From the NCBI GenBank assembly GCA_025936825.1, contig JAICSO010000014.1:1-64000 (forward strand): a DNA stretch of 64,000 bases, given 5' to 3'. This document shows, piece after piece, positions 8,433 through 18,946 of the stretch. The position numbers and the translations under genes were made by a program. Source of the stretch: Terriglobales bacterium (lineage in GTDB: Bacteria; Acidobacteriota; Terriglobia; Terriglobales; Acidobacteriaceae). The notes beneath the pieces are model-generated. The model saw nothing but the letters and a program-made list of their open reading frames with translations, was not told the origin of the DNA and did no database searches. Each line of letters begins with the position of its first letter. The stretch's first letter is position 1.

Positions 8433-8854
8433 AGCTCCAGCGCCTCACGTCCTTCCCGGTACGTGCTGCCCTGTGGTAAATCGACGTAGTCGCAAAGCTC
8501 TGACGGCATGATGTCTCGGTCCTTCGCTCTGGTACCCGTTGAGGACTTGCCCCCGATTCGAACTTCCTCCAACTCATCGAACTCGTTCTGATACTCGTCG
8601 ATCATGATCTTCCAGAGTTGATCTGCGGAAAGCGGCTCGGTGCTTATCACGTATGTAGTCCTACCTTCTTCATGGAACAGTCTTTCGACAATGCGATTTG
8701 CGAACGCGCACCCGTGTTCAACGTCTGACAAGGAGTACCAGTACGAGGGCAGGCGGTCCTCAGTGTTCGCCATGATGACATCTCGCAATTCGAAAGTGTC
8801 GTAGCGAGACTTGCTTTCACGAACGATGACCTGTGGTTGTGTTGAGGTAGTCAT
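8429..8854 (-). CDS. Hypothetical phage protein, first gene of the leftward operon
   Basis: The 141-residue protein is read from ATG at 8854, which has GGGGAG eight bases upstream. A longer frame from TTG at 8875 is open but lacks a ribosome site. The protein is acidic with many aromatic residues ('LPSYWYSLSDVEHGCAFANR') and has no recognised domain. It stands first after the hairpin at 8921-8974, so it is probably the first translated gene of the leftward transcript, and it overlaps the HNH gene by four bases. Confidence 0.6.
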   Translation of the reverse strand: MTTSTQPQVIVRESKSRYDTFELRDVIMANTEDRLPSYWYSLSDVEHGCAFANRIVERLFHEEGRTTYVISTEPLSADQLWKIMIDEYQNEFDELEEVRIGGKSSTGTRAKDRDIMPSELCDYVDLPQGSTYREGREALEL

Positions 8855-8920
8855 GGTTTTCTCCCCTTTGTTCAATGGGCACCGTCAAGCTCATCCGCCG
8901 GTGCGTTACGCGGAAAAATG

Positions 8921-8974
8921 AAAAAAGCCGGACAGTCCATTACGGGCGGCACCCCGTAATAGACTTCCGGCTTT
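8921..8974 (-). terminator. Strong hairpin with U-run ahead of the leftward phage operon
   Basis: Arms 8924-8946 and 8953-8974 pair over about 23 bp with one bulge (8933) and one mismatch (8938/8961), closed by a six-base loop. On the minus strand the stem is followed by six Ts (8921-8926), then more T-rich sequence: the form of an intrinsic terminator. It lies 67 bases before the first leftward gene rather than after a gene, so an attenuator or antitermination target is more likely than a plain 3' terminator. Confidence 0.65.
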
Positions 8975-9162
8975 GGCTCCCTGGAAAGGGAATGTCGTAT
9001 AGATCGCCGTGCCGGGCGAGCGTTTGCGGCCTGTGCCGGGCCGATACATCGAAACTTTGGCGGTTGACCGCCGTTCCTATCTACCTGTGTCAAAAATGGA
9101 CAGCGGGTCGTGAAAAGTGCCCGTCTCCAATAGCAGACAGCCTAAGTTGCTGAATCTTATCG

Positions 9163-9179
9163 GTGACACTTTTTGTCAC
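9163..9179. promoter_or_regulatory. Candidate operator in the divergent phage control region
   Basis: The inverted repeat GTGACA-N5-TGTCAC lies between the leftward operon and the first rightward frame, five bases before its ATG. Position and symmetry suggest a repressor site. No repressor gene was recognised in the window. Confidence 0.45.
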
Positions 9180-9183
9180 TAAA

Positions 9184-9369
9184 ATGGCTGTAACTGCCTC
9201 TCATTCTTCTACGGAAAAAAGCGTGCAGGATTACCAACGTTTTATTGACAGGGCGGAAAAATACGCGCAGAATCGGCTTACCCATGGCTATAGCCATCCG
9301 AATAACCGCCGAACCACGGCCCTCCATACTCTCTATGGTAGAAAGCGCGTGGATTCAGCAGTGCCTTGA
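9184..9369 (+). CDS. Possible small phage protein (61 aa)
   Basis: The frame begins MAVTASHSSTEKSVQDYQRF and continues with a basic, His/Asn/Arg-rich C-terminus. There is no good ribosome site, and the frame overlaps the start of the next rightward gene in another phase, so one of the two starts must be wrong. It is kept because the operator-like repeat at 9163-9179 lies just ahead of it. Function unknown. Confidence 0.3.
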   Translation: MAVTASHSSTEKSVQDYQRFIDRAEKYAQNRLTHGYSHPNNRRTTALHTLYGRKRVDSAVP

Positions 9370-10885
9370 CTACATCGAATCCTACCCAGCCTTCAGGACC
9401 CGGAGACCGCCCGAGCGGTGCCCACACGGTCTGTTGCTCACCGACCGTTGCACCGTCTGTGTTCCTCTGATGATTCCCGATCTGGCGAAGGTCGAAACCC
9501 GGTTCTTGGGGGAGATTGTCGGCCTTGGGCGGGTTTGGATAATCAAGACTGCCGAGAACCTAAAAGCATTTGAGGGCCGAAACGTCAACGCTCGCCCCCT
9601 CGATCTTTCGCTTTGGAGTTGGAAGAACGAAAACGCCAACACAACAACGGACTGGAACAAGCTCAAGAACCTGCCGACTGGCGACCACTACATCAGCCCT
9701 TATGAGGACTACCAGCGGGCGCGGCGGCATGAATTTGCTGGGGGCTATCGCATCGCGGGAAAGAAGAATTACGACGACGGTGTCGCAGTACGAGCGCGGC
9801 TTGGTTTCGGCGCTGGCGAGAGTGAGGCGTCCCCTATCAATTACAAAGGCGCGTCTCGGGGCGGTGGTTTCGATCTGGACGACTTTGAAGTGCCACACGG
9901 CCATTCCAATTCTGGACCTCAAGAGGTCGATGCAGGCGGGGATAGCGGTGAGACTAGGGACTCGGCTTTACGTTCTCGCGGCCTCGTCACCAGTGACCCC
10001 TCTAATCGGATGTCGCCAGATTCACAGCCCATCCCTTCTACCGATTTTCTAATCAGCCGCCCACGCCTGATTGAGTTCTACCGTCCCAAACTGAATGTTG
10101 TTTTTCGTTCGGTGATGCCAGAAGGCTATCGGACGGTGACATTCGTCAATGACAAAACGCAAGCGAAAACGCCAGAGCCGAAAAGAGACCGTTCCTATCC
10201 AACCTCGGCAACCGAGAATCCGATACAACAGCGGTCTTCCGGTTTCTACAGTGACACGTACCAGACCCGGCAAGAACGACACGAGGAGTTCTTGGCGCTG
10301 GCTCGGGGGGTGCAGACGGGCTTCAAACGCACAGCGGAAATTGAGCCGCCGAAACGGTCAAAGTATCCGAAGATGGTTGGCCCGCCGGGCAGTGTGCTGC
10401 CTGCTGATTGCCGCGATGCTGAATGCTGGTGTAAGAGGCCGGTGCGTGAGGTTCGCGGTCCTGCCGTTTGTGAGTGCTGCGGCACGTTCAAACCCGAGAC
10501 AATTCGTTGCTGGTACTTCTCTCAGCAAGTCGGCTCCCGTATCTGGATTGAATATGAGAAGCGGTTCCGCGATTGGCCGAAGAACTGGCGCACGGCTTGG
10601 GATGAGAACGGCGCACCGCTCACCGAACGCGACATTATCAACCTGAACGCGCGGTTGAAGCTGTACCGCTACGGCGATCACCACTGGACGGTTGCCGAGA
10701 TGGAGCAAACGACCGCCGAGCGGTTGCAAGCGGCCATTCGCGCCTTGCCGGTACCGCCTCGCTACTACTGGCCGGAGCAATCGAAGGATGGTTTCATACC
10801 GTGGCATTGGTTGAGACCGACCTCCCCGCCCGAGCCGCGAGACTATACCGTGCCCTCGCCGATAGGGCCAGCAAGAATCCGTTGA
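9284..10885 (+). CDS. Large hypothetical phage protein with Cys clusters
   Basis: The reading frame is open from TTG at 9245. ATG codons at 9284 and 9332 are alternatives, and no start has a clear ribosome site; 9284 gives 533 residues. Early residues include a zinc-knuckle-like C-P-H...C-x2-C cluster ('RCPHGLLLTDRCTVC'). A second cluster lies about three quarters along ('CRDAECWCK' and 'CECCGTF'). The middle is Gly/Ser/Asp-rich and low in structure. No known domain was seen. Its 3' end overlaps by 43 bases the 3' end of the gene on the other strand. It could be a phage early protein; the role is unknown. Confidence 0.5.
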   Translation: MAIAIRITAEPRPSILSMVESAWIQQCLDYIESYPAFRTRRPPERCPHGLLLTDRCTVCVPLMIPDLAKVETRFLGEIVGLGRVWIIKTAENLKAFEGRNVNARPLDLSLWSWKNENANTTTDWNKLKNLPTGDHYISPYEDYQRARRHEFAGGYRIAGKKNYDDGVAVRARLGFGAGESEASPINYKGASRGGGFDLDDFEVPHGHSNSGPQEVDAGGDSGETRDSALRSRGLVTSDPSNRMSPDSQPIPSTDFLISRPRLIEFYRPKLNVVFRSVMPEGYRTVTFVNDKTQAKTPEPKRDRSYPTSATENPIQQRSSGFYSDTYQTRQERHEEFLALARGVQTGFKRTAEIEPPKRSKYPKMVGPPGSVLPADCRDAECWCKRPVREVRGPAVCECCGTFKPETIRCWYFSQQVGSRIWIEYEKRFRDWPKNWRTAWDENGAPLTERDIINLNARLKLYRYGDHHWTVAEMEQTTAERLQAAIRALPVPPRYYWPEQSKDGFIPWHWLRPTSPPEPRDYTVPSPIGPARIR

Positions 10886-11664
10886 GCTAACGCCCGAGAC
10901 GCCGCGCTGGGCGCCTGAGTAGCCAGCACCGCCGGGCTCGGGAAGTTGTCGGGAAGGACCGCCTTGTATGGCCGGACTCGGGAAATCCCGTGGGCCGGTT
11001 GCGGCGGGGCACTGACCGATGGGCCGTGAGAATCGCAATAGTGCTCCCAGCGTCCGGGCACGAGGGGGTTCTCAATCTCCTGTGTGGCTGGCCGGCGGCC
11101 GCAATGACTGCAGAGGAAGGCAGGCGGTTGGGTCTTTGGACGGTACAGACCGGCAAGGTGGCGGGTGCAGCAGTCATCACAGAAGAACTGGGTCTTCGGG
11201 TCGTTCTCGTCGCTGGACCCTTGCGCGACGGTGGCAGGCTTGTGGCACCTACAGAACTTTCCCGCCGGTGCTTTGAACAGGTCGGTGCGGGGCTGCCAGT
11301 CCGGGTCGAGCGTTTTCATAATGGCGACGTAATCAACTTCACCGTCGGCTGTCCTGGGCTGCCCGTCGGTCTGAGCCGGGCTGCCCGCCTCGTCGGCCCA
11401 TCCCCTCTCGGCGGCATACTTCCGCGCCTCGGCAGACATCAACCGACTGGCGCATGCCTTCGCCTTCTTCCGCCATTCCGCGTCGGTCTGGCATAGTTCG
11501 AACAGGGTTGAGGCCTTGGATAAGGCGCCGTTCTTGATTTCGTTGCGGGTCGGTTCCGGCCCTTCCAGCAGTTCAGCCGCGACTGCCTTCCAAACGTTGT
11601 AGGGGATCCTACGACCGCCGATTCTGAGGTTCTTGACCGCCGTGCGTGATTTTGTACGTGCCAT
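10843..11664 (-). CDS. Hypothetical phage protein with paired zinc-ribbon motifs
   Basis: A 273-residue protein with AGGAG about 11 bases before the ATG. The N-terminal 90 residues are basic and helical ('RRIPYNVWKAVAAELLEG'), like a DNA-binding region. Residues 135-215 hold two zinc-ribbon-like clusters: 'FCRCHKP'...'FFCDDCC' and 'LCSHCGRRPA'...'YCDSH'. The C-terminus is Pro/Ala-rich. No enzyme motif is visible; a nucleic-acid-binding role is inferred. The three 13-bp iterons at 11680-11718 sit directly upstream of its ribosome site, so its expression is probably controlled there. Its 3' end runs into the rightward gene. Confidence 0.55.
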   Translation of the reverse strand: MARTKSRTAVKNLRIGGRRIPYNVWKAVAAELLEGPEPTRNEIKNGALSKASTLFELCQTDAEWRKKAKACASRLMSAEARKYAAERGWADEAGSPAQTDGQPRTADGEVDYVAIMKTLDPDWQPRTDLFKAPAGKFCRCHKPATVAQGSSDENDPKTQFFCDDCCTRHLAGLYRPKTQPPAFLCSHCGRRPATQEIENPLVPGRWEHYCDSHGPSVSAPPQPAHGISRVRPYKAVLPDNFPSPAVLATQAPSAASRALAQRILAGPIGEGTV

Positions 11665-11679
11665 TGTTGTTGTTCTCCT

Positions 11680-11718
11680 TGAATTGTCGTACTGAATTGT
11701 GGTGCTGAATTGCCGTAA
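11680..11718. repeat. Three tandem 13-bp iterons
   Basis: Three in-phase units follow each other without spacing: TGAATTGTCGTAC (11680-11692), TGAATTGTGGTGC (11693-11705), TGAATTGCCGTAA (11706-11718). A fourth partial match, CAATTGTCGTACC, lies at about 11739-11751. They end against the ribosome site of the 10843-11664 gene, so they lie in its promoter or leader. Iterated sites of this kind bind repressors, replication initiators or, in RNA, translational regulators. Confidence 0.6.
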
Positions 11719-11751
11719 AAATGGGGGGTTTGCCGTGCCAATTGTCGTACC

Positions 11752-12205
11752 GATTTTCTACATCAGGCCCTGCCGCCAGGAAGGCCGGCCTCGGGTGACA
11801 CCACCCCGCCTCAAAGTTATAGAAAAAGAATGACTTAGGCCGGTTTTCGGCTGCCGCGGCTGGGATGCTGGGCTTTCTGCCCCGTTCAGACCGAAAAGTG
11901 GTAATCGACCGCTCGGAACGGGGGATGAAACAGGCAATGCGGCCTTTTCAGGGTTCAAACGGAACCTTTAACTACCGGCATAACACATTGATAACGCAGG
12001 CGGAACTGCAAAACGTGCTAGAAATACTGTGCTAGACGCCGTTGTGCCGTGGTTTTGACGGCTGTCGGCGTGCCGGGCGGTGGGAAAACAGGCCGTTATA
12101 GGCGGTGAAAGTGGGAAAGTGTACGATTTGACGCGATTTCGACGGTAACGAGTGGGTTTTCAGCCGCCTAGACATTAGCAATCGCCATATCTAAAACGAT
12201 TTAGA
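11752..12205. other. Non-coding stretch between zinc-ribbon gene and integrase
   Basis: No convincing gene was found. A 66-codon frame at 11758-11958 (minus) has poor codon texture and no ribosome site. A short AT-rich patch (12180-12206, containing AAAACGATTTAGATTA) lies right after the integrase stop. Excision or attachment functions are possible but not shown. Confidence 0.3.
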
Positions 12206-13333
12206 TTACCACGTTCTCGTCGGTATCTTCGCAAGCCGTTCCTCCATGCGAGCCGACGCCAGTTTCGCATAATGTTTCTCAACGATGGCAACTGTATCTC
12301 CCAGCATTGCTGCTACTTCGTTCATCGAGCAGCCAGCCCCGAGCCAGTAATCGACCGCGGTGTCCCGAAACCGGTGTGATGAGTTGCCAGGGATGTAGAC
12401 CTTCGCGTCCTCCATAAGCTGCCGAACGTCTTGAAGCCATCGGACCACGGTGGTCCTCATATCGCTCGTCCCGTTCCAGAAGATGTAACGCGGGTTGCTA
12501 TTGGCGACAGCTAACAGTTTGTCCCTCAATGTACCGTCGAGTTTCTGCATTACTGCCTTGCCCGTCTTCTGTCGGTTGATCTTCAACCAACCGCCGCGTA
12601 GGCTCTCGCGTTCCAGCATTACGGTGTCGGTGATCGCCAGCCCGGTGCTTACCATCGTGTGAACCAGCGCGGTAACCTTGGCGGCCTTGCTCGGGTTGGT
12701 GAATGTCTTCGGGATCGTGGCCAACAGATGCTTCAACTCTTTTTCGGTGAACGGCTGGGGTTCCAGTCTCGCCTTGTCGGCCTTCGTCAGTTTGATGGGC
12801 TTCAGGGCTTCGAGCAGTTCACGCAGATTGTCGGTGCAGCACGTTTTTAGAAATCCACGCAACCCGGCCTGTGCTTTCTGCTTTGTAACGCTCGACTCCC
12901 AGGTGCCCCAAGTAGCACGGTATTCAATCACATCCTTGGCGGTGATCTGCGAAGGGAAGAACTTCGACCGCGCGGCCATGAACTTCTCGAACCGTCCAAG
13001 CTGGCTCTTTACCTTCGTAATCGTGCCCTTGCTGATGTTCTCAGATACTTTGGCAGTGATGAACGTTTCAATTGCCGCCGCGATGGTCGCCTTCTTCGTT
13101 TCGGGCGCGACCTTGATATTGAGTTCACCGCCCAGCAGCTTTCTCTGTATTTCCTTTGCCAGTTCCTCGGCGGTGCCCCAGCTTCGCGTTCGTGCGTTCT
13201 GGCGGATTTGTTTGCCGTTCAGCGAATATCGCAACCACTTTCGACAGGTACATCTGGCCGTCGATTCGCCTTCGTCTGCGAACTTGCAACTGTCCTTGTG
13301 CCGAACGAAAACGACAACAGAAGGTAAGTTCAT
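12206..13333 (-). CDS. Tyrosine recombinase / phage integrase
   Basis: The 375-residue protein integrates or excises the element by site-specific recombination. The N-terminus has a small Cys/His cluster ('RHKDSCKF', then 'RCTCRKWLRY'), a core-binding helical domain spans about 80-190, and the catalytic domain spans about 195-360. Seen catalytic elements are the beta-strand Lys in 'RQKTGK', the H-x-x-R box 'SHRFRDT' and the nucleophile Tyr in 'EKHYAK'. The first Arg box, normally TGLR, reads 'TGLAIT', and the later His/Trp position is Asp ('LGDT'). I recall similar boxes in other acidobacterial integrases, so this is probably a subfamily trait rather than inactivation. It sits at the right end of the phage DNA. 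Confidence 0.85.
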   Translation of the reverse strand: MNLPSVVVFVRHKDSCKFADEGESTARCTCRKWLRYSLNGKQIRQNARTRSWGTAEELAKEIQRKLLGGELNIKVAPETKKATIAAAIETFITAKVSENISKGTITKVKSQLGRFEKFMAARSKFFPSQITAKDVIEYRATWGTWESSVTKQKAQAGLRGFLKTCCTDNLRELLEALKPIKLTKADKARLEPQPFTEKELKHLLATIPKTFTNPSKAAKVTALVHTMVSTGLAITDTVMLERESLRGGWLKINRQKTGKAVMQKLDGTLRDKLLAVANSNPRYIFWNGTSDMRTTVVRWLQDVRQLMEDAKVYIPGNSSHRFRDTAVDYWLGAGCSMNEVAAMLGDTVAIVEKHYAKLASARMEERLAKIPTRTW

Positions 13334-13551
13334 GCTCTCTGGACAGTAACACAGATTCCAACACAGAACAATAGTTATGTTTAAAATCTCCAGTGTTTAT
13401 GCGGGTCTAAGCGAAAGTAATATGTTACCAACGAACCTTTCTCCACAACCTTCGTGTCCCGCAAACTTACGCGGCGGGTTTAGAATCCAAATGCTTTCGG
13501 AACCTACTGCAACGCCGTGAGTTGAATCGAAGGAAGAGTGTGCGGCATCAA
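13334..13551. other. Probable right boundary of the integrated element
   Basis: The 218 bases between the integrase start and the lon operator contain no gene and no tRNA. The attachment site should be here, because the integrase starts at 13333 and host lon control begins at 13552. Short repeated ACACAGA units occur at 13350-13368. The left boundary is outside the window, so a direct repeat cannot be paired. Confidence 0.4.
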
Positions 13552-13574
13552 ACTTGAGTACGATACACTCAAGT
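13552..13574. promoter_or_regulatory. HspR-type heat-shock operator (HAIR) upstream of lon
   Basis: The sequence holds CTTGAGT (13553-13559), seven bases, then ACTCAAG (13567-13573). With the flanking A and T the arms are 8 bp. This is a perfect match to the HAIR inverted repeat bound by the heat-shock repressor HspR in actinobacteria, where dnaK, clpB and lon are targets. It overlaps the predicted lon promoter, as expected for repression. Confidence 0.75.
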
Positions 13575-13583
13575 CGCAATAAT
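13554..13583 (+). promoter_or_regulatory. Predicted lon promoter
   Basis: A -35-like TTGAGT (13554-13559) and a -10-like AATAAT (13578-13583) are 18 bp apart; the -35 lies inside the HAIR operator. The start of transcription would be near 13590, which excludes the TTG at 13583 as start codon and supports ATG 13625. Confidence 0.5.
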
Positions 13584-13624
13584 TGACGAATAGAAGCAGC
13601 CTTGTTGCTGCAAGTGAGACCAAA

Positions 13625-16015
<2,391 letters not shown>

Positions 16016-16474
16016 AGCGGGAAGCACGGGCTGCGAGCGGTTCGTAAGCGAGCGCAAACCGAAATCACCAGAGCTTCGCCGGATGCCCAATTACTCATTG
16101 CAGGGACAGTTTTGGAGACCGTCTCTCGCCATCTGGAAACACAAATCTGGATGATGTTTTTCCCAGCTTCACCGGTGGGCCAGGTAGCTATCTCTCTACT
16201 CGGCTGAGAGACTTCAAAACGAGTACCCTTGAGGAGCGTTCTCTTGGGGCACCGCAGCGTCTAGAGCCATTTCCCAAAGGCAATCGTCGGTACTAGCACC
16301 TCCTCCGTGCCTTGTCTGCTAATACCGTAGAAGCATTGGTTTCTCAGGGACTTACGCCTAGGTTACCCTCCAGAACTGATTACATCCTTGACCGTATGGA
16401 ACTTGTCGTCGGCCGCTGTGTTTAATGAGGATGAGAACAGTTTCAGCGGCGGAGTTGCCGCAAAGGAAACGACC
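16016..16474. other. Non-coding leader region before the FecR/DUF6600 gene
   Basis: About 460 bases without a credible gene. The part at 16110-16390 has several short complementary runs (for example CTCTCT...GAGAG near 16192-16210) and may form a structured leader, but no known riboswitch class could be supported. The frame upstream of ATG 16475 stays open to GTG 16388, but that extension hides a signal peptide and is rejected. Confidence 0.35.
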
Positions 16475-18895
16475 ATGAAAAAGCGCTCAGGATTCGTACT
16501 TACCGCTGCAATCTTGATGCTGTTATTCGCGATGCCGTCTGTCGCGCAGGACCGCGACGATGATCAGGATCCGCCTGCTCGCGCTGGCCGCGTGAGCTAC
16601 ACCAGCGGTTCGGTGTCATTTCAGCCCGGCGGACAAGGCGATTGGCTGGATGCCGTTCCAAATCGTCCACTGACGACTGGTGACAACCTGTGGGCGGACC
16701 GCAACTCGCGCGCCGAAATGCAGATTGGCTCAACTTCCATCCGCCTTGATTCCGAGACCAGTGTCACGGTTTCCGATCTGGAGAACGATGTCACCCAATT
16801 GCGCCTCTCGATGGGCTCGCTTTTCTTTCGCGTTCGTCATGTTGGCAGCGACGACACCTTTGAGGTGGATACACCAAACATGGCATTCAATGTGACCGAG
16901 CCTGGCGAATATCGCATTGATGTGAACGAAAATGGAGACCAGACCACCGCGACCGTGTGGCACGGCTCTGCTGAAATTACCGGCGGTGGAAGTTCTTACC
17001 GCTTGAGTGAAGGCCAGCAGGGAACATTCTCTGGTGTGGATCAATTGAGCTACGACGTCGGCGAAATCGGCCGAGACGACGATTTCTCGCGCTGGTGCCT
17101 GGACCGTGATCAGAAATATGACCGCGTGCGCAGCGCTGAATATGTATCGCCCGAGGTCACCGGCTACGAAGATCTGGACGAGTACGGGCGTTGGTATGAC
17201 GAGCCTGGATATGGTCACGTTTGGGCTCCTGTGGGCGTAGCTTATGATTGGGCGCCCTATCGTTATGGACACTGGGTCTATGTATCCCCATGGGGATGGA
17301 CTTGGGTTGAAGACGAGCCTTGGGGTTTCGCTCCCTTCCACTACGGTCGTTGGGCGTACTTGCAGCGCGGTTGGTGCTGGGTACCCGGACCTATTGCAGT
17401 TGCTCCCGTGTACTCGCCCGCTTTGGTAGCTTTCGTTGGTGGTGGCGGGTTCCACGTCGGTGTTGGCGTGGGCGTGGGATGGTTCCCGCTTGCGCCGGGT
17501 GAAGTTTATGTTCCCTGGTATCGCACCAGCCCGCGTTATGTGCAGAACGTGAACATCACTAATACGCGGGTGACGAACGTTCAGGTCACGAATGTCTACA
17601 ACAACGTGACCGTGAATAAAGTCACGAATGTCACTTACATCAACCAGCGCCAGGGGCGCGGCATCACCGTGGTCAATCAGCAGACCTTCGTGAATGCGAG
17701 ACCGGTCCACAACAACATCATTCGCGTCGACGCTCGTGAGGTTCAACGTGCGCCGGTGACACACGAAGTAGTGCGGGACATCCGGCCCGATCGCCAGAGC
17801 GTAATCGGTACAGCGCGAACGGTAAGGTACGCACCTCCACAAAAAGTGATGACCCGTCCGGTTATCGCCACGAGACAGCCGGTGGTAATTAATCGCTCGG
17901 CGCCCGTGCAGGGAGGAGTGCGCTATACACCGGCAACGCCTCCGCCAGTCAGAACCGTGCAAGCGGCTCCTCGGGGCAATGCACAGGTGCTGCAGCGCGG
18001 CGCTCGTGGATCAACCCCAGGCTTCCGCAACGCTCCGATTCAGGCAGAACGTCCGCAGGGCCCGAACAATGGCCCGAACACCACCAATCGCGGAGCAGTT
18101 CCACCCATGAATGGCGTGAACCGTGGCGGCAATCCGGATACGACGAATCGCGGTGGCAATCCGAACGCTGATCGTGGCAATACTGAGATGAATCGCGGTG
18201 GTAATCCGAACGCGAACCGTCCGAACGTTCCGAGGCCAGGGGCGCCAGAGGGCAATGGATCGGAAGGTGCAATACACCAGAACAGTCGCGGTGTGTACGA
18301 GGGGAACGGTACCGCGCGTGGAGACCAGAACACTCCGGCGAACCGCCCGAATACGCCGAACAATGCTCCTGTTGCGCGGCCAAATGCGCCGGACATGAAT
18401 CGTCCGGCACAGGACAACAACCGTCCAAACATGCCGAACGACAATCGCGGAATGCGCAATGTGCCGCGTCCGTCGGCGGGTGGCGAGCAACCTCAGTCGC
18501 GGCCGAATCAGCCGGAGACGCGTCCGCAGCAGCCACAGGTGAATACGCAACCGGAGCAGCCGCGGTCAAATGCCCCCTACGCACGTCCGCAGCAGCCGGA
18601 CAACAACAATAACCGAAACACTCCGGAGCCACGTCCGAACTACCGAAATTCTCCGGACAACGTCCGGCAAGATTCCGCACCGGCGCAGGCCAGACCTCAG
18701 GCCCCTCCGCCGCAGCGCGATGTAAGACCGCAACCCACGCCGCGATCGCAGGAAAGCCGTCCCGAGCCGCAAATGCGGAGAGAATCTTCGCCTCCGCCGC
18801 AGCGGGAGTCGCGTCCTGCAGAATCGCGCCAGGAAAAGGGTGGGTCTTCCGACAAAGGACGTGGGAACGACAAAGAACCGCCAAAAGGCCGCTAA
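16475..18895 (+). CDS. Exported FecR-domain / DUF6600 protein with Asn-Pro-rich tail
   Basis: The 806-residue protein starts at ATG 16475 with a classic signal peptide (Lys-rich N-terminus, hydrophobic core, cleavage near 'PSVAQD'). GGAA lies about 8 bases upstream. A FecR-like beta domain covers about 35-185. From about 233 to 306 is the aromatic DUF6600 region, with repeated 'YGRW', 'YGHW', 'WGWTW' and 'YGRWAY' elements. From about 520 to the end it is low-complexity, rich in Asn, Pro, Arg, Gly and Gln, with repeats of 'NRGGNPN'. It is probably an envelope or surface protein; its partner is unknown. It is monocistronic, with its own terminator 16 bases after the stop. Confidence 0.8.
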   Translation: MKKRSGFVLTAAILMLLFAMPSVAQDRDDDQDPPARAGRVSYTSGSVSFQPGGQGDWLDAVPNRPLTTGDNLWADRNSRAEMQIGSTSIRLDSETSVTVSDLENDVTQLRLSMGSLFFRVRHVGSDDTFEVDTPNMAFNVTEPGEYRIDVNENGDQTTATVWHGSAEITGGGSSYRLSEGQQGTFSGVDQLSYDVGEIGRDDDFSRWCLDRDQKYDRVRSAEYVSPEVTGYEDLDEYGRWYDEPGYGHVWAPVGVAYDWAPYRYGHWVYVSPWGWTWVEDEPWGFAPFHYGRWAYLQRGWCWVPGPIAVAPVYSPALVAFVGGGGFHVGVGVGVGWFPLAPGEVYVPWYRTSPRYVQNVNITNTRVTNVQVTNVYNNVTVNKVTNVTYINQRQGRGITVVNQQTFVNARPVHNNIIRVDAREVQRAPVTHEVVRDIRPDRQSVIGTARTVRYAPPQKVMTRPVIATRQPVVINRSAPVQGGVRYTPATPPPVRTVQAAPRGNAQVLQRGARGSTPGFRNAPIQAERPQGPNNGPNTTNRGAVPPMNGVNRGGNPDTTNRGGNPNADRGNTEMNRGGNPNANRPNVPRPGAPEGNGSEGAIHQNSRGVYEGNGTARGDQNTPANRPNTPNNAPVARPNAPDMNRPAQDNNRPNMPNDNRGMRNVPRPSAGGEQPQSRPNQPETRPQQPQVNTQPEQPRSNAPYARPQQPDNNNNRNTPEPRPNYRNSPDNVRQDSAPAQARPQAPPPQRDVRPQPTPRSQESRPEPQMRRESSPPPQRESRPAESRQEKGGSSDKGRGNDKEPPKGR

Positions 18896-18911
18896 AACAA
18901 AGCTGAATCAA

Positions 18912-18944
18912 GGCTCGAGCTAATTGCTCGAGCCTTTTCTTTTT
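18912..18944 (+). terminator. Intrinsic terminator of the DUF6600 gene
   Basis: The 9-bp stem GGCTCGAGC (18912-18920) / GCTCGAGCC (18926-18934) has a five-base loop and is followed by TTTTCTTTTT. It ends the rightward transcript just before the convergent oxidase gene. Confidence 0.9.
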
Positions 18945-18946
18945 GA

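Noticed and set aside
8872-9093. 73-codon minus-strand frame at the head of the phage operon.
   Set aside because: It starts with TTG without a ribosome site, and its middle is the long hairpin at 8921-8974, so it is more likely non-coding.
11758-11958. 66-codon minus-strand frame between the zinc-ribbon gene and the integrase.
   Set aside because: No ribosome site, Pro/Ser/Arg-rich composition typical of non-coding high-GC sequence.
13583-13624. Longer lon start at TTG 13583.
   Set aside because: It lies at or before the predicted transcription start and lacks a ribosome site; ATG 13625 gives the usual Lon length and matches E. coli numbering of the catalytic Ser and Lys.
16202-16232. GGCTGAGA ... 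TACCCTTGA resembles parts of the TPP riboswitch.
   Set aside because: The 5' GGGGTGCC element and the 3' part (GAACCTGATCTGG...) are not present in order, and the gene that follows is not a thiamine gene.
16730-18911. Long minus-strand open frames opposite the FecR/DUF6600 gene (up to 410 and 320 codons).
   Set aside because: They are shadows of a high-GC coding sequence: His/Arg/Ser-rich without domain text, while the plus strand shows a signal peptide, FecR and DUF6600 features.
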